Shown: in pieces, positions 25,128 through 35,000 of the stretch
How the letters are laid out: each line of letters opens with the position of its first letter
Numbering within the stretch: the first letter of the stretch is position 1
Assembly (NCBI GenBank): GCA_900315205.1
Contig: OMYF01000001.1
Coordinates: forward strand, 31,930 to 95,929
Reading direction: 5' to 3'
Source: an uncultured Acidaminococcus sp.
GTDB taxonomy: Bacteria > Bacillota > Negativicutes > Acidaminococcales > Acidaminococcaceae
DNA length: 64,000 nucleotides
Notes under the pieces: model-generated
The model's input: the letters and a program-made list of their open reading frames with translations, nothing else
What the model was told of the DNA's origin: nothing
Databases searched by the model: none
Program-made: the position numbers and the translations under genes

Positions 25128-25155
25128 GGAGCAGAAGGGAGTTAAGAGAACGGAT

Positions 25156-26466
25156 ATGGAAAATCTTGCATTACTGTCTTTTGCAGCGGTCCTTCTGATT
25201 TTTTTGCTCCAGGGCTGGCCGCTCATTGCAGCTCTTTTGATCGGACTTCTGATCTTTAGTGCTTATGCGCTGAAACAGGGCTTTAGCGTGAAAGAAACCG
25301 TATGGATGTGGCGGGACGGCGTGCTGACGGCAAAAAACGTCCTGCTCACTTTTTGCTTCATCGGGGCTCTGACCGGGATCTGGCGCGCCTGCGGGACGAT
25401 CCCGGCAATCGTGTACTATGCGGCCGGACTGATTCGGCCGTCCCTCATCATATTCCTGACGTTTTTCCTGAACTGTCTGATTTCCTTTCTGATGGGGACT
25501 TCTTTTGGTGCAGCTGCCACCATGGGACTCATTTGCATGACCATGGCAAGGACCATGGGTGTCAGTCCGGCAGTGGCGGGCGGTGCCGTCCTGTCAGGCA
25601 TTTATTTCGGCGACCGCTGCTCACCTGTATCGACGAGTGCCCTGCTGACGGCAGAAATCACGGGAACCGGTCTTTACGGGAATATCCGGCGGATGCTGGA
25701 GAGTGCTTTCATGCCCGTCCTGTTTTGCGGGGCTGTCTACTTTTTGCTGGGGCTGGGCGGCAGCTCAGAAACGGCGGCTGCTGCTTCTTCCGTCAGGACC
25801 ATTTTGGCGGAGCATTTTGATGTCTCCTGGCCCATGCTTCTTCCTGCGGTGAGCATCCTCATCCTGGCCGGATGCCGCGTGCCTGTCCGGAAGACACTTT
25901 TTGTCAGCATCGTGCTGGGTGTTTTCTGTGCTGTTTATTATCAAGACCTGGGCGCTGCGGAAATCCTGGAGGATATCCTGCGGGGATTCCAGCCGGAGGC
26001 TCCGGAACTTCGCAGGATGCTGGCTGGCGGGGGCATCGCTTCCATGTTCAATACCGCTGCGGTCGTCCTGCTCGGGGCCTGCTATTCAGGGATCTTTGAA
26101 AAAGCTGACCTGCTGAGCGGGCTGCAGGGCTTCTTTGAAAAGATCGGCCGCCGTTTTACGCCTGCTGCCGGTGTCCTTGGCGCGGGCATCCTGAGTGCCC
26201 TCATTTCCTGCAATCAGACCCTGGCCATCATGATGACAAAAAGTCTCTGCCAGGACATGGGGCTTTCCAAAGAGGATCTGGCCCTCGCCATCGAAGATAC
26301 GGCCGTCGTCATCGCGGGGCTCGTTCCCTGGTCCATTGCCTGTGCTGCTCCGCTTGCTTTTATCGACGGGACTGCTTCGAGCATTCCTTTTGCCTTTTAT
26401 CTGTATACGCTGCCCGCGTGGCACGTCGGGGTGTCATACTGGAGGAAGAGGCAGGAAAAAATCTGA
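25156..26466 (+). CDS. NhaC-type Na+/H+ antiporter family protein
   Basis: 436 residues, about eleven membrane helices. The family motif SGIYFGDRCSPVSTSALLTAEITGT is near residues 150-175. Members exchange Na+ for H+, or malate/lactate in the MleN branch. The ribosome site GGGAG is 14-15 bases before ATG 25156, longer than ideal; an in-frame TTG at 25105 overlaps lysR. Follows lysR by 28 bases and ends at a strong terminator. A second relative is cut by the window end. Confidence 0.88.
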   Translation: MENLALLSFAAVLLIFLLQGWPLIAALLIGLLIFSAYALKQGFSVKETVWMWRDGVLTAKNVLLTFCFIGALTGIWRACGTIPAIVYYAAGLIRPSLIIFLTFFLNCLISFLMGTSFGAAATMGLICMTMARTMGVSPAVAGGAVLSGIYFGDRCSPVSTSALLTAEITGTGLYGNIRRMLESAFMPVLFCGAVYFLLGLGGSSETAAAASSVRTILAEHFDVSWPMLLPAVSILILAGCRVPVRKTLFVSIVLGVFCAVYYQDLGAAEILEDILRGFQPEAPELRRMLAGGGIASMFNTAAVVLLGACYSGIFEKADLLSGLQGFFEKIGRRFTPAAGVLGAGILSALISCNQTLAIMMTKSLCQDMGLSKEDLALAIEDTAVVIAGLVPWSIACAAPLAFIDGTASSIPFAFYLYTLPAWHVGVSYWRKRQEKI

Positions 26467-26510
26467 CAGCCGGCGCGCGCCCGGCGGGCCGTGGTCTTTG
26501 CTGAAACACG

Positions 26511-26555
26511 CAGCAGGGAGGGGATGCCGCAGCAAGCGGCATCCCCTCCCTGCTG
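26511..26555. terminator. Perfect 20-bp stem bidirectional terminator
   Basis: Left arm 26511-26530 (CAGCAGGGAG, then GGGATGCCGC), loop AGCAA, right arm 26536-26555, all 20 pairs matched. Lies between the convergent nhaC-like and lgt genes. Confidence 0.88.
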
Positions 26556-26618
26556 ATTTTGTCCCGCTTGCCGGCAGGACGGGTGCTGCGGCAGCGGCCG
26601 GAAGGAACGGGAGAACGT

Positions 26619-27437
26619 TCAGGAACGGGTTCCCGGCTGTTTTTTCTTTTTTGTTTTTGCAGCTTCCGGTTCTTTCCTGAAACCGCAGTACAGGAAACCG
26701 CACAGTGCGATGAGGAAGAAAACGAGACTTGTGGCCTGGGCAGATTTGAGGCCGAAGAGGAAAGGTTCCGTATAGTCGCCGCGGAGAAATTCCAGAAAGA
26801 AGCGCAGCACTGAATACATCATGACGTACAGGCAGCAGCACTGGCCTTTTTTGTAATGAGTGGTCTGAAAGAGCAGGAGCAGGGCAAAGAGGATGATATC
26901 GATCTGTCCTTCCCAGACTTCGGCAGGCCAGAGCGGGGCACTGCCGTAAGTGGCGTGGGCGAGTGTCCCTTCCGGGTAAAGGATCCCGAAATTCCCGCCG
27001 GTGGGAGCACCAAAGGCGTCGCCGTTCAGGAGGTTCGCCATGCGGCCGATGGACTGGCCGATAAAGAGGGCCGGGCAGATGACATCCAGCATATCCACCC
27101 AGTCGACGTGTCTGCGGTGACAGTAGATGGCACCGGCGAGGACGCCGCCGATGATGCCTCCCTGCACGGCCATGCCGCCCTGCCAGACGAAGGGGATTTC
27201 CATCAGATGCTCACTGTAATATTCCCAGTCAAAGAAAAAGACATCCCACAGACGCGCCCCGACGAGACCGGCAAAGCCGCCGTAGATGCCGATGTCGGGC
27301 AGCAGTTTTTCCCAGCCCCGTCCGTCTTTGCAGGCGAGGAAATAGGCTGTCGCCGTCGCAAGGAAAATCGCCGTGCACAGCATGATGCCGTACATCCGGA
27401 TCGGGAAATTCCCGATAAAAAACAGATACTGATGCAC
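26619..27437 (-). CDS. lgt: Prolipoprotein diacylglyceryl transferase
   Basis: 272 residues, seven membrane segments. Transfers diacylglycerol to the lipobox Cys of prolipoproteins such as the cyclophilin at 15 kb. Signature GRMANLLNGDAFGAPT near residues 134-149 is a mild variant of the usual GRxGNFxNxExxG. C-terminus is basic (AKTKKKKQPGTRS). GTG start at 27437 with AAAGGA upstream. Second gene of an operon, 18 bases after the phosphoesterase. Confidence 0.94.
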   Translation of the reverse strand: MHQYLFFIGNFPIRMYGIMLCTAIFLATATAYFLACKDGRGWEKLLPDIGIYGGFAGLVGARLWDVFFFDWEYYSEHLMEIPFVWQGGMAVQGGIIGGVLAGAIYCHRRHVDWVDMLDVICPALFIGQSIGRMANLLNGDAFGAPTGGNFGILYPEGTLAHATYGSAPLWPAEVWEGQIDIILFALLLLFQTTHYKKGQCCCLYVMMYSVLRFFLEFLRGDYTEPFLFGLKSAQATSLVFFLIALCGFLYCGFRKEPEAAKTKKKKQPGTRS

Positions 27438-27455
27438 AATAGTTCCTTTCTCCGG

Positions 27456-28160
27456 TCAGTCAAGCAGCTTGACCGGCGTAAAATCGATATAGTCGGAAGC
27501 GACAAGGCGGTACTGCGTACCATCCCGCACGCCCTGGAAAAGATTGAGGAAATGAGCCGCATCGCCATGGACGTGCCCGTAGACACAGATATCCACATGA
27601 TGCGTACGGCACAGTTCCGTAAAGCCTGTGACTTCATCGGCATGGAAGAGCGGAGGATAATGGAGGGCTGCGATCTTGTACTGACAGCCGGCCTTCTCCG
27701 CTTCAATCAGGGAGCGTTCCAGACGCTGGACTTCCCGGTTGTAGATGAGAGCATCGTGTTCCTGGAAATTGGGCAGCGACGGCAGATTCCATCCCCGGGT
27801 GCCGCAGATCCCCGTATTTCCTGAGATATAGCAGGAGTTGTGCAGAAAATGGAACCCTTCCGGCATGGCCGCTTTCATTTTGGCCGCAGAAGACCACCAG
27901 TAATCGTGGTTGCCTTTCAGCACGACTTTTTTGCCGGGCAGAGCAGCCAGAAAGCAGAAATCCTTTTCTATGGCGTCTTCGAGAGTCATGGACCAGGATA
28001 TGTCACCGCATAAAATGATGGTATCCGACTCGGAAACAGTGGCCCGCCAGGCTTCGGCAATTTTCTGCCTGTGGTTCAGCCACTGCGGCCCGAAGACTTC
28101 CATGGGTTTGGTGGGCACCGGACCGGACAGGTGCAGGTCTCCTATTGCGTAGATTGCCAT
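27456..28160 (-). CDS. Calcineurin-like metallophosphoesterase
   Basis: 234 residues with the dimetal motifs AIGDLHLSG (D, H), LCGDISWSM (GD), KGNHDYWW (GNHD) and CVYGHVHGD (GHxH). Substrate unknown; family members act on nucleotides, phosphodiesters or proteins. ATG 28160 with AGGAAGGGG upstream; a more upstream in-frame ATG at 28199 would place the ribosome site inside the gene. Divergent from leuS. Confidence 0.88.
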   Translation of the reverse strand: MAIYAIGDLHLSGPVPTKPMEVFGPQWLNHRQKIAEAWRATVSESDTIILCGDISWSMTLEDAIEKDFCFLAALPGKKVVLKGNHDYWWSSAAKMKAAMPEGFHFLHNSCYISGNTGICGTRGWNLPSLPNFQEHDALIYNREVQRLERSLIEAEKAGCQYKIAALHYPPLFHADEVTGFTELCRTHHVDICVYGHVHGDAAHFLNLFQGVRDGTQYRLVASDYIDFTPVKLLD

Positions 28161-28178
28161 GATAGCGCCCCTTCCTGC

Positions 28179-28208
28179 GTTGACTTTATGGATAGTCAAC
28201 TATATAAT
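28179..28208 (+). promoter_or_regulatory. leuS promoter overlapped by a perfect inverted repeat
   Basis: TTGACT (28180-28185), 17-base spacer, TATAAT (28203-28208). GTTGACT (28179-28185) and AGTCAAC (28194-28200) form a perfect 7-bp inverted repeat covering the -35, in the divergent region with the phosphoesterase gene. The leader before leuS is about 94 bases, too short for a T-box, and none is seen. Confidence 0.75.
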
Positions 28209-28308
28209 TAACTAATACGGCATCAAAAATGCCGTTACATATTATGTTACTGAATCGCGCTCTTGATTGCAAGCTGTTGAGGCGTGTTTTCTTCCGGGAG
28301 GGTATGGA

Positions 28309-30810
28309 ATGATCAAAGAAAAGTATGAACCGCATGAAATAGAAGCGCGGTGGCAAAAGTATTGGGAAGACCATAAAGTCTACAAAGTAAACAATTCGGA
28401 TCCGAGACCGAAGTACTATGTACTGGAAATGTTCCCATATCCATCCGGCAACCTGCACATGGGGCACGTGCGGAACTACTCCATCGGCGATGTCGTGGCC
28501 CGCTTCCGTACGATGAACGGCTACAATGTGCTGCATCCGATGGGGTTCGACTCTTTCGGCATGCCGGCTGAAAATGCGGCGATCAAGCACAACATCCCTC
28601 CTGCCAAGTGGACCCTGGAAAATATCGCCAATATGGAAAAGCAGCAGAAGCGCATGGGCCTGTCCTATGACTGGGACCGTGAAGTCAAGACCTGCATGCC
28701 CGATTATTACAAGTGGACCCAGTGGTTCTTTGAACTCATGTACAAACGGGGCCTGGCTGTCAAGAAAAAGGCTTCCGTAAACTGGTGCAGCAAGTGCAAC
28801 ACCGTACTGGCCAACGAACAGGTCATCGACGGCAAGTGCTGGCGCTGCGACACCCCTGTGGAAAAGAAGGAACTGTCCCAGTGGTTCCTGAAGATCACGG
28901 ATTATGCCGATGAGCTCCTGAAGGATCTCGATCTGCTGAAGGGCTGGCCGGAACGCGTCAAGACCATGCAGCGCAACTGGATCGGACGCAGCGAAGGTCT
29001 GGAATTCAGCTTCGATATCCCGTCCCTCGGAGCCAAGCTGCCTGTTTATACGACCCGTCCTGATACGGTCTACGGCGTCACCTATGTCGTTATTCCGCCG
29101 GAACATCCGCTCGTACCGAAGCTGCTGGCGAACAATCCGAAAAAGGCAGAACTTGAAGCCTTCTGTGAGAAGATCAAGAATACGTCCGATATCGAAAGGA
29201 CGTCCAGTGAATCGGAAAAGCTCGGCATGTATACGGGCGTGGATGCCGTCCATCCTCTGACGGGGCGGCGCGTCCAGATCTGGATCACCAACTATGTCCT
29301 GGTGGATTATGGTACGGGCGCCGTCATGGGCGTGCCGACGGGCGACCAGCGTGACTGGATGTTCGCCACTAAGTATGGTCTGGAGAAGATCATTACCCTG
29401 CAGCCCAAAGACAAGGTGCTGAAACTGGAGGAGATGACCGAAGCCTACACCGAAAAGGAAGGTGTCCTCGTCAATTCCGGGAAATTCACGGGCATGGAAA
29501 TGCACGAGGCCATGAAGGCCATCATCGATTATTTCGAGGAAAAGGGCCTGGGCAAGCGCCGCGTCAATTACCGTCTGCGTGACTGGCTGATCAGCCGGCA
29601 GCGCTACTGGGGTGCTCCGATCCCCGTCATCTACTGCCCGCACTGCGGAGAAGTGCTCGTCCCGGAGAAGGACCTGCCCGTGCTCCTGCCGACGGATGTG
29701 AAGTTCACTGCCGGAGCCAGTTCCCCGCTTGCCACGAGCGAAAGCTTTGTCCACTGCAAGTGCCCGAAATGCGGCGCTGATGCCACCCGTGAGCTCGATA
29801 CGATGGATACGTTCATCTGCTCCTCCTGGTACTACATGCGCTACACGGATCCCCATAATGACAAGGCTCCCTTCAGCCCTGAGGCTGTGAACGAGTGGAT
29901 GCCCGTCGACCAGTACATCGGCGGCATCGAACATGCCATCCTGCATCTGCTCTACTCCCGCTTCTTTGTCAAAGTCCTGCGTGATGCCGGCCTTGTCAAG
30001 TGCGATGAACCGTTTACGAACCTGCTGACTCAGGGCATGGTCATCAAGGACGGCGCCAAGATGAGCAAATCCATCGGCAATGTCGTTTCGCCGGAAGAAA
30101 TCATCGGCAAATACGGTGCTGACACGGCCCGTCTCTTCATCATGTTCGCAGCTCCTGTGGAACGGGAACTGGAATGGAGCGACAAGGGCGTGGAAGGATC
30201 TTTCCGTTTCCTGAGCCGCGTCTGGCGTATCGTGTATCATTTCCAGGATGTCCTGGCCAAAAAGGTCACGTCCTATGATCCGGCAACCCTTGACGAAGAG
30301 GGCAGGGAAATGCGTCATGTCCTGCACAGCAGCGTGAAGAAGATCACGGACGATATCAATACGCGCTTCAATTTCAATACGGCCATCAGTACCATGATGG
30401 AACTGGTCAACGCACTTTATCAGTACAGTGACAAGGCCAGAGATCACATCAGCGACGGCCTGATCTATGAAACGATTTCCAAGCTGCTCCTCGTGATGGC
30501 TCCTTTCGTACCCCATATTACGGAAGAACTGTGGCACGGCGTCATCGATTCCGATCCGGACTGCAGCATCCACAAGCAGCCCTGGCCGACATATGATCCG
30601 GAAGCGGTCAAAGTCGCCGAAGCAGAAATCCTGGTCCAGGTCAACGGCAAACCGAAGGCCCGGATGATGGTTTCGACGGAAATCGGCAAAGAAGAACTGG
30701 GCAAACTTGCCCTGGAGCAGGCGGAAGTCAAAGCCGCCATCGGTGACGGCAGCGTGGTGCGTGTCATTGCCGTACCGGGCCGTCTGGTCAACGTGGTCGT
30801 CAAAAAATAA
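28309..30810 (+). CDS. leuS: Leucyl-tRNA synthetase
   Basis: 833 residues, class Ia. HIGH motif in [13 protein letters not shown] near residue 45; KMSKS in [12 protein letters not shown] near 583. The editing domain (CP1) carries YTTRPDT at about 245, and a zinc-knuckle pair CPHCGEV / CPKCGAD is visible. GGGAGGG six bases before ATG 28309 fixes the start. Confidence 0.97.
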   Translation: MIKEKYEPHEIEARWQKYWEDHKVYKVNNSDPRPKYYVLEMFPYPSGNLHMGHVRNYSIGDVVARFRTMNGYNVLHPMGFDSFGMPAENAAIKHNIPPAKWTLENIANMEKQQKRMGLSYDWDREVKTCMPDYYKWTQWFFELMYKRGLAVKKKASVNWCSKCNTVLANEQVIDGKCWRCDTPVEKKELSQWFLKITDYADELLKDLDLLKGWPERVKTMQRNWIGRSEGLEFSFDIPSLGAKLPVYTTRPDTVYGVTYVVIPPEHPLVPKLLANNPKKAELEAFCEKIKNTSDIERTSSESEKLGMYTGVDAVHPLTGRRVQIWITNYVLVDYGTGAVMGVPTGDQRDWMFATKYGLEKIITLQPKDKVLKLEEMTEAYTEKEGVLVNSGKFTGMEMHEAMKAIIDYFEEKGLGKRRVNYRLRDWLISRQRYWGAPIPVIYCPHCGEVLVPEKDLPVLLPTDVKFTAGASSPLATSESFVHCKCPKCGADATRELDTMDTFICSSWYYMRYTDPHNDKAPFSPEAVNEWMPVDQYIGGIEHAILHLLYSRFFVKVLRDAGLVKCDEPFTNLLTQGMVIKDGAKMSKSIGNVVSPEEIIGKYGADTARLFIMFAAPVERELEWSDKGVEGSFRFLSRVWRIVYHFQDVLAKKVTSYDPATLDEEGREMRHVLHSSVKKITDDINTRFNFNTAISTMMELVNALYQYSDKARDHISDGLIYETISKLLLVMAPFVPHITEELWHGVIDSDPDCSIHKQPWPTYDPEAVKVAEAEILVQVNGKPKARMMVSTEIGKEELGKLALEQAEVKAAIGDGSVVRVIAVPGRLVNVVVKK

Positions 30811-30867
30811 CAACTTCATAAAAAGTTCACCCCACCCCATCCTGGTTTCACTACATATTTGCAACCC

Positions 30868-30914
30868 AAAGCAGATTCTCTCCTGCAGCACGCAGGAGAA
30901 AGTCTGCTTTTTTT
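30868..30914 (+). terminator. Intrinsic terminator of leuS
   Basis: AAAGCAGATT-TCTCCTGC (30868-30886) pairs with GCAGGAGA-AGTCTGCTTT (30892-30910), 19 pairs with one mismatch, then TTTTG. Confidence 0.9.
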
Positions 30915-30935
30915 GTATTACGAAAGGAGTTTGTC

Positions 30936-31577
30936 ATGGATCTGTGGGAAAAGAAAAAATGGCTTGCCGCGGCTGTCATCACCTGTCTCTGTCTGGGTCT
31001 CAGTTTCTTTCTTTCCCGGCCTGCCCCGGCGGAAGAGGGGACGCTGCGGAAAGTGGATGCGGTGGAAGAAAGGAGACAAAAGAAAGAACCGGATGGCCTG
31101 TGCGTCTATGTGAGCGGGGCTGTGCAGGCACCGGGACTGTACCGGATCCCGCCGGGAGAACGGTTCGATTATGCAATCCGCAAAGCCGGAGGGGTCACGG
31201 AAGATGCGGATATCGACCGGGTCAATCTGGCTAAAAAATGCAGGGACGGCAGCCATGTCAATGTCCCTTTCCTGAGTGCGGCCAAACGCAGGAAAAAAGC
31301 TGCTATGATCAAAGAAGGTCAATCAGCAGGGAAAACGGCCCTGCCGGATGAACGGGAGTCCGGAACGGGAGAGCCGGGAAAAGGCGCAGGGCCCGTCAAT
31401 GTGAATACAGCTTCCGTGGAGGAACTGAAGACACTTCCCGGTGTGGGCGATGCCCTGGCGCTGCGCATTGTCCAGACCCGTCAGCAGGGAGCCTTCCGCA
31501 GCATCGCTGATCTGGAGCGGGTCAGGGGAATCGGGCCCGCTCTGCTTAAAAGGCTCCGGAATCGGGTGGAGGTGTAA
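30936..31577 (+). CDS. comEA: ComEA-like DNA-binding competence protein
   Basis: 213 residues: N-terminal membrane anchor (about 9-27), a SLBB domain (LCVYVSGAVQAPGLYRIPPG, about 55-110), a charged linker, and a C-terminal helix-hairpin-helix pair (VNVNTASVEELKTLPGVGDALALRIV and GIGPALLKRL). Binds incoming dsDNA at the cell surface and hands it to ComEC, the next gene. AAAGGAG precedes the ATG. Confidence 0.93.
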   Translation: MDLWEKKKWLAAAVITCLCLGLSFFLSRPAPAEEGTLRKVDAVEERRQKKEPDGLCVYVSGAVQAPGLYRIPPGERFDYAIRKAGGVTEDADIDRVNLAKKCRDGSHVNVPFLSAAKRRKKAAMIKEGQSAGKTALPDERESGTGEPGKGAGPVNVNTASVEELKTLPGVGDALALRIVQTRQQGAFRSIADLERVRGIGPALLKRLRNRVEV

Positions 31578-31578
31578 G

Positions 31579-33888
31579 ATGCCGCCGCTCTTTGCCGCGG
31601 GCAGCTGCCTGATGCTCGGCGTGCTTGCGGGGATCCGGCTCGAAAGCGGACTTCTGTGGCGGTGGCTTGCCCTTGCGGCCGCGGCAGGTGCTGCCGGACT
31701 GTGTTTCTTCCTCCGCCGGGACAGCAGGTTCTTTCGGGGCTCGCTCTGCTTTGTCTTTTTCTTCCTGGGCATGCTGCAGCCCGTCCTGCGTCCGTCCGCT
31801 CCGGCCCGGGCTGCAGCACTGCTGGGACGGCCCGTGACTGTGGAGGGGAGGATCGTCCCCGGGAGCTACCGCTATGATCCGGAAACCCGTTATGCTTCCT
31901 TCCTCCTTGCAGCCCCTCCGGGCAGGATCAGGGTGGGCCTTGTCAGGGCAGAACCCTGGCCGCTGCCCTATGGCAGTGTTTCTGTCCGGGGCGTCCTGAA
32001 AGCGGTTCCCGCCTTCTATAATTTCGGGCTTCCCCGGACGGAGGAGCGGACTGCGGCAGCAGGCATCTGCGGTGTCATCCGGACGGAAGCCGCTCTGGCC
32101 TGGCGGAGCGGGACGGAACTGACCCTGCGGGAAAAAATCCACGCCCTGGGACCGGTCCTGCGCAAACCGCTCCGGCTCGCGGCGTCCCGTGCTGACAGTG
32201 CGGTCCTCGAAGGGATGCTCTTTGGCGGGAAGGAAGGGATCCCGCCGGGAACGGTGCGGCTCTTTTCCCAGTGCGGCCTGTCCCATCTGCTTTCCGTATC
32301 GGGGAGCCATGTGGCACTGCTCCTGGGTTTCCTGTTCAGTTTCCTGGAACTGGTGCGGGCACCCCGGCTGCTCCGGGTCGGCGCTGTCACCGTGTGTCTG
32401 GGTGCATACGCTGTCATCTGCGGCCTTCAGGCTCCGGTCTGCCGGGCTGCCCTGCTCGGCTGCGGGTCTGCCTGGGGTCTCCTGTTCCGGCGGCGGGCCG
32501 GGGGAACTGCTTTTTTGGGATTTGCCGCACTGGTTTTTCTGGCAGTCGATCCTTACTGGTGCCTGGACCTGGGATTTCAGCTTTCTTTCGGAGCTGCGGC
32601 GGGACTGATGCTTTTCCGCCGCACACTGGAAGAACGTCTGATCCGGTATCTGCCGGGTTTCCTTGCAAGGCCTCTGTCCGTGACCCTGGCGGCCCAGATC
32701 CTGATCCTGCCCGTCCTGATCCGGAACTTCCATGCCCTTTCTGCTGCTTCGCTCCTCGCCAATACCGTAGTGACGCCCCTTCTGGGTGCCTGCCTTGCGG
32801 GAACTCTTGGGGGAACCGGCCTGTTCCCGTTCTGGGAGCCGGCAGGACGGCTTCTTCTGGCATTTTCCGCTCAGCTCCTCGGACTGGCCATGGCGGCGGC
32901 AGAACGCCTGGCCGCCCTGCCCGGCATCGTCTGGGTCACGGGGCGCCCTGCACCGTGGGCACTCTGCTGCTACATCCTTTTTATTGGCAGCATATTCAGG
33001 CTCCTGCCGGTACTGCGGACAGGCAGGAGCCTGCGGAAATGCCTTCTTGTGCTCTCTTTGGGAGGATTGGGCCTTGCCTTCCTGTATCCCCGATTCCAGT
33101 CCCGGCCCCTTGAAGTCTATTTCCTTGATGTGGGGCAGGGGGACAGTGCACTTGTCGTGACGCCCCGGAAAAGGACCATCCTCATCGATTCGGGGGGCCT
33201 GCCGGGACATTTCGATGTGGGAGACCGGATCATCGTTCCTTTCCTCCGCAGTCTGGGGGTATCTTCGCTGGATGTCCTTCTGCTGAGCCATGGCCACCAC
33301 GATCATGCCGGCGGAGCTGCAGCCGTGGCAGCATCCATTCCGGTAAGGACGGTCCTTTTGCCCGACGAGCCGGCAAGCCGTGATGTGGAGCGGCTGCTGG
33401 GCAGTCTGGCTGACAGGGGCCGCAGTGTCAGGATTGAAACCATGCGGACCCGTTCGGAATGGAAGCTTGACGGGACACGGCTTTCAGTCATCCATGCGGG
33501 CCATTCCGGCACTGGAGAAAGCGGTAATGAAAGCTCGGCCATCGTGCTTGTGGAATCCTGCGGCCATAAGATCCTCTTTACCGGCGATGCTACGAGCGAA
33601 ATCGAACTGGCAGCCGCAGCGGGACCGATAGGCTGTGATGTCCTCAAGGTTTCCCACCATGGGTCACGGACCTCTTCAGAAATGGAATTCCTCCGCCGGG
33701 CCAATCCATCCCTGGCAGTCATCTCTGCCGGACGGGAAAATCGCTTTGGCCATCCGCATCAGGAGGTGCTGGAACGCTTCCGGACTCTTTCTGTTCCCGT
33801 TGCGAGGACCGATGCGCACGGTGCTGTCAAAATTTCCTTTGACGCCAAAAAACTCTCATGGTATAGTTGTGTGCGGCACCTTAATTGA
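31579..33888 (+). CDS. comEC: ComEC/Rec2 DNA-uptake channel protein
   Basis: 769 residues. N-terminal membrane part with a DUF4131 region and the ComEC competence domain (LSVSGSHVALLLGFL near 240); C-terminal metallo-beta-lactamase domain with LLSHGHHDHAGGAAAV near 570 and VSHHGSRTSSEMEFL near 690. It carries single-stranded DNA across the membrane; the MBL domain probably degrades one strand. GGAGGTG at the comEA end serves ATG 31579, two bases after the comEA stop. An intact comEA-comEC pair implies at least potential for transformation. Confidence 0.94.
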   Translation: MPPLFAAGSCLMLGVLAGIRLESGLLWRWLALAAAAGAAGLCFFLRRDSRFFRGSLCFVFFFLGMLQPVLRPSAPARAAALLGRPVTVEGRIVPGSYRYDPETRYASFLLAAPPGRIRVGLVRAEPWPLPYGSVSVRGVLKAVPAFYNFGLPRTEERTAAAGICGVIRTEAALAWRSGTELTLREKIHALGPVLRKPLRLAASRADSAVLEGMLFGGKEGIPPGTVRLFSQCGLSHLLSVSGSHVALLLGFLFSFLELVRAPRLLRVGAVTVCLGAYAVICGLQAPVCRAALLGCGSAWGLLFRRRAGGTAFLGFAALVFLAVDPYWCLDLGFQLSFGAAAGLMLFRRTLEERLIRYLPGFLARPLSVTLAAQILILPVLIRNFHALSAASLLANTVVTPLLGACLAGTLGGTGLFPFWEPAGRLLLAFSAQLLGLAMAAAERLAALPGIVWVTGRPAPWALCCYILFIGSIFRLLPVLRTGRSLRKCLLVLSLGGLGLAFLYPRFQSRPLEVYFLDVGQGDSALVVTPRKRTILIDSGGLPGHFDVGDRIIVPFLRSLGVSSLDVLLLSHGHHDHAGGAAAVAASIPVRTVLLPDEPASRDVERLLGSLADRGRSVRIETMRTRSEWKLDGTRLSVIHAGHSGTGESGNESSAIVLVESCGHKILFTGDATSEIELAAAAGPIGCDVLKVSHHGSRTSSEMEFLRRANPSLAVISAGRENRFGHPHQEVLERFRTLSVPVARTDAHGAVKISFDAKKLSWYSCVRHLN

Positions 33889-33904
33889 AGCTAGGAGTAT
33901 GGGC

Positions 33905-34978
33905 ATGAACGATACAGCGGACCGGTTCCTGGAGGCACTTCGCCGGAAAGGACCAACACCCCATGTGGTTGTAGCCTGGGGGGAGGAAGAATATTACAAG
34001 CAGGCCATCGAAACGCGGCTGAAGCAGAAAATCCTTGCCGAACATCCCGGGGAGGAACTGAACGCGTCGTCATTTTGCGGCGCTTTCGATCTGAATGAGC
34101 TGCGGGAAGCCTTGAATTCTTCTTCTTTTTTCGGCGGGCTGAACTGGGTCGTTGTTGAGGATCCAAAGCTTCTGGAAGCCAGAAAAACGGACAGCAGAAA
34201 AGACAAAAAGCAGGTGCGTTCCAAAGCAGTCCAGAAGGGGCTCCTGGACTTTACAGAACTGCTTTTCGACGTGCCTGATTATTCCTACGTCCTGTGCAAA
34301 TGCGGTAAGCTGGACAAAAGATCGGCATTTTATAAAAGTGCGTCCCAAAAGGCAGTCACAGTGGAATGCGCTCCGCTCAAGAGCTACCGGCTGCGCCCCT
34401 GGCTGAAGGAACAGGCGGCTCAGTATGGGGCACGTTTTGACGCGGCTGCGGAAGACCTCATCGAACAGTATGCCGCGCTCTCTGGAGAAGCGCCCCTCCT
34501 GTTCCTGCAGCACGAAATCGACAAGATTTCTCTCTATGCAGGGAAACGTAAGATCTGGACAGCCGATGATGTCAGGATGATGTTTTCCGAACTGCCCGAG
34601 ATTTCCCAGTTCGCCCTGAGCAATGCTGTAGGAAGCCGCAGTCTGCCGCACGTCCTGGAGGCACTGGCGGCTCAGCGGAAAAAAGGCCGCAGCCTGTTTC
34701 CCCTGAATGTCCACCTTGTCTATAACGAGGTCAAACGGCTGCTGCAGGTGCGGGAACTGCTGGAACGGGGTGCGGCCGGCCAGGCCGAAGTCTCGGCCCG
34801 GCTCCGTCTGAGTCCTTATGCGGCAAAGTTTGCCCTTGAAGCCGCACGCCGCTACCAGCCGGAAGAACTGGAACGCTGTCTGGTGGAACTGGCCCATATG
34901 CTTATGGATTCGCGACGGAGCGGACGGGACTGGGAACGGCTCGAAGAAATTTTGATCTGTCTTGTAGGAAAAGCATGA
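33905..34978 (+). CDS. holA: DNA polymerase III delta subunit
   Basis: 357 residues; the clamp-loader subunit that opens the beta ring. Typical start for HolA (VVVAWGEEEYYKQAIETRL), ALNSSSFFGGLNWVVVEDPKLL near 62, and the helical C-terminal domain. TAGGAG is seven bases before ATG 33905, whereas ATG 33899 would be one base from it, so I take the second. Placement after comEC is the usual Bacillota order. Confidence 0.93.
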   Translation: MNDTADRFLEALRRKGPTPHVVVAWGEEEYYKQAIETRLKQKILAEHPGEELNASSFCGAFDLNELREALNSSSFFGGLNWVVVEDPKLLEARKTDSRKDKKQVRSKAVQKGLLDFTELLFDVPDYSYVLCKCGKLDKRSAFYKSASQKAVTVECAPLKSYRLRPWLKEQAAQYGARFDAAAEDLIEQYAALSGEAPLLFLQHEIDKISLYAGKRKIWTADDVRMMFSELPEISQFALSNAVGSRSLPHVLEALAAQRKKGRSLFPLNVHLVYNEVKRLLQVRELLERGAAGQAEVSARLRLSPYAAKFALEAARRYQPEELERCLVELAHMLMDSRRSGRDWERLEEILICLVGKA

Positions 34979-35000
34979 ACGAAGCGGGAAGGAAGGTTTT

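Noticed and set aside
28209..28308. T-box leader for leuS
   Set aside because: The leader is under 100 nt and has no AGGGUGG-like T-box sequence or terminator.
28186..30891. 901-codon open frame on the minus strand opposite leuS
   Set aside because: It mirrors the leuS reading frame; leuS has all synthetase motifs and a promoter, while the antisense frame is His/Asp/Phe-rich without a domain or ribosome site.
31546..33306. 586-codon open frame opposite comEC
   Set aside because: Arg/Gln/Pro-rich shadow of a GC-rich gene; ComEC motifs lie on the plus strand.
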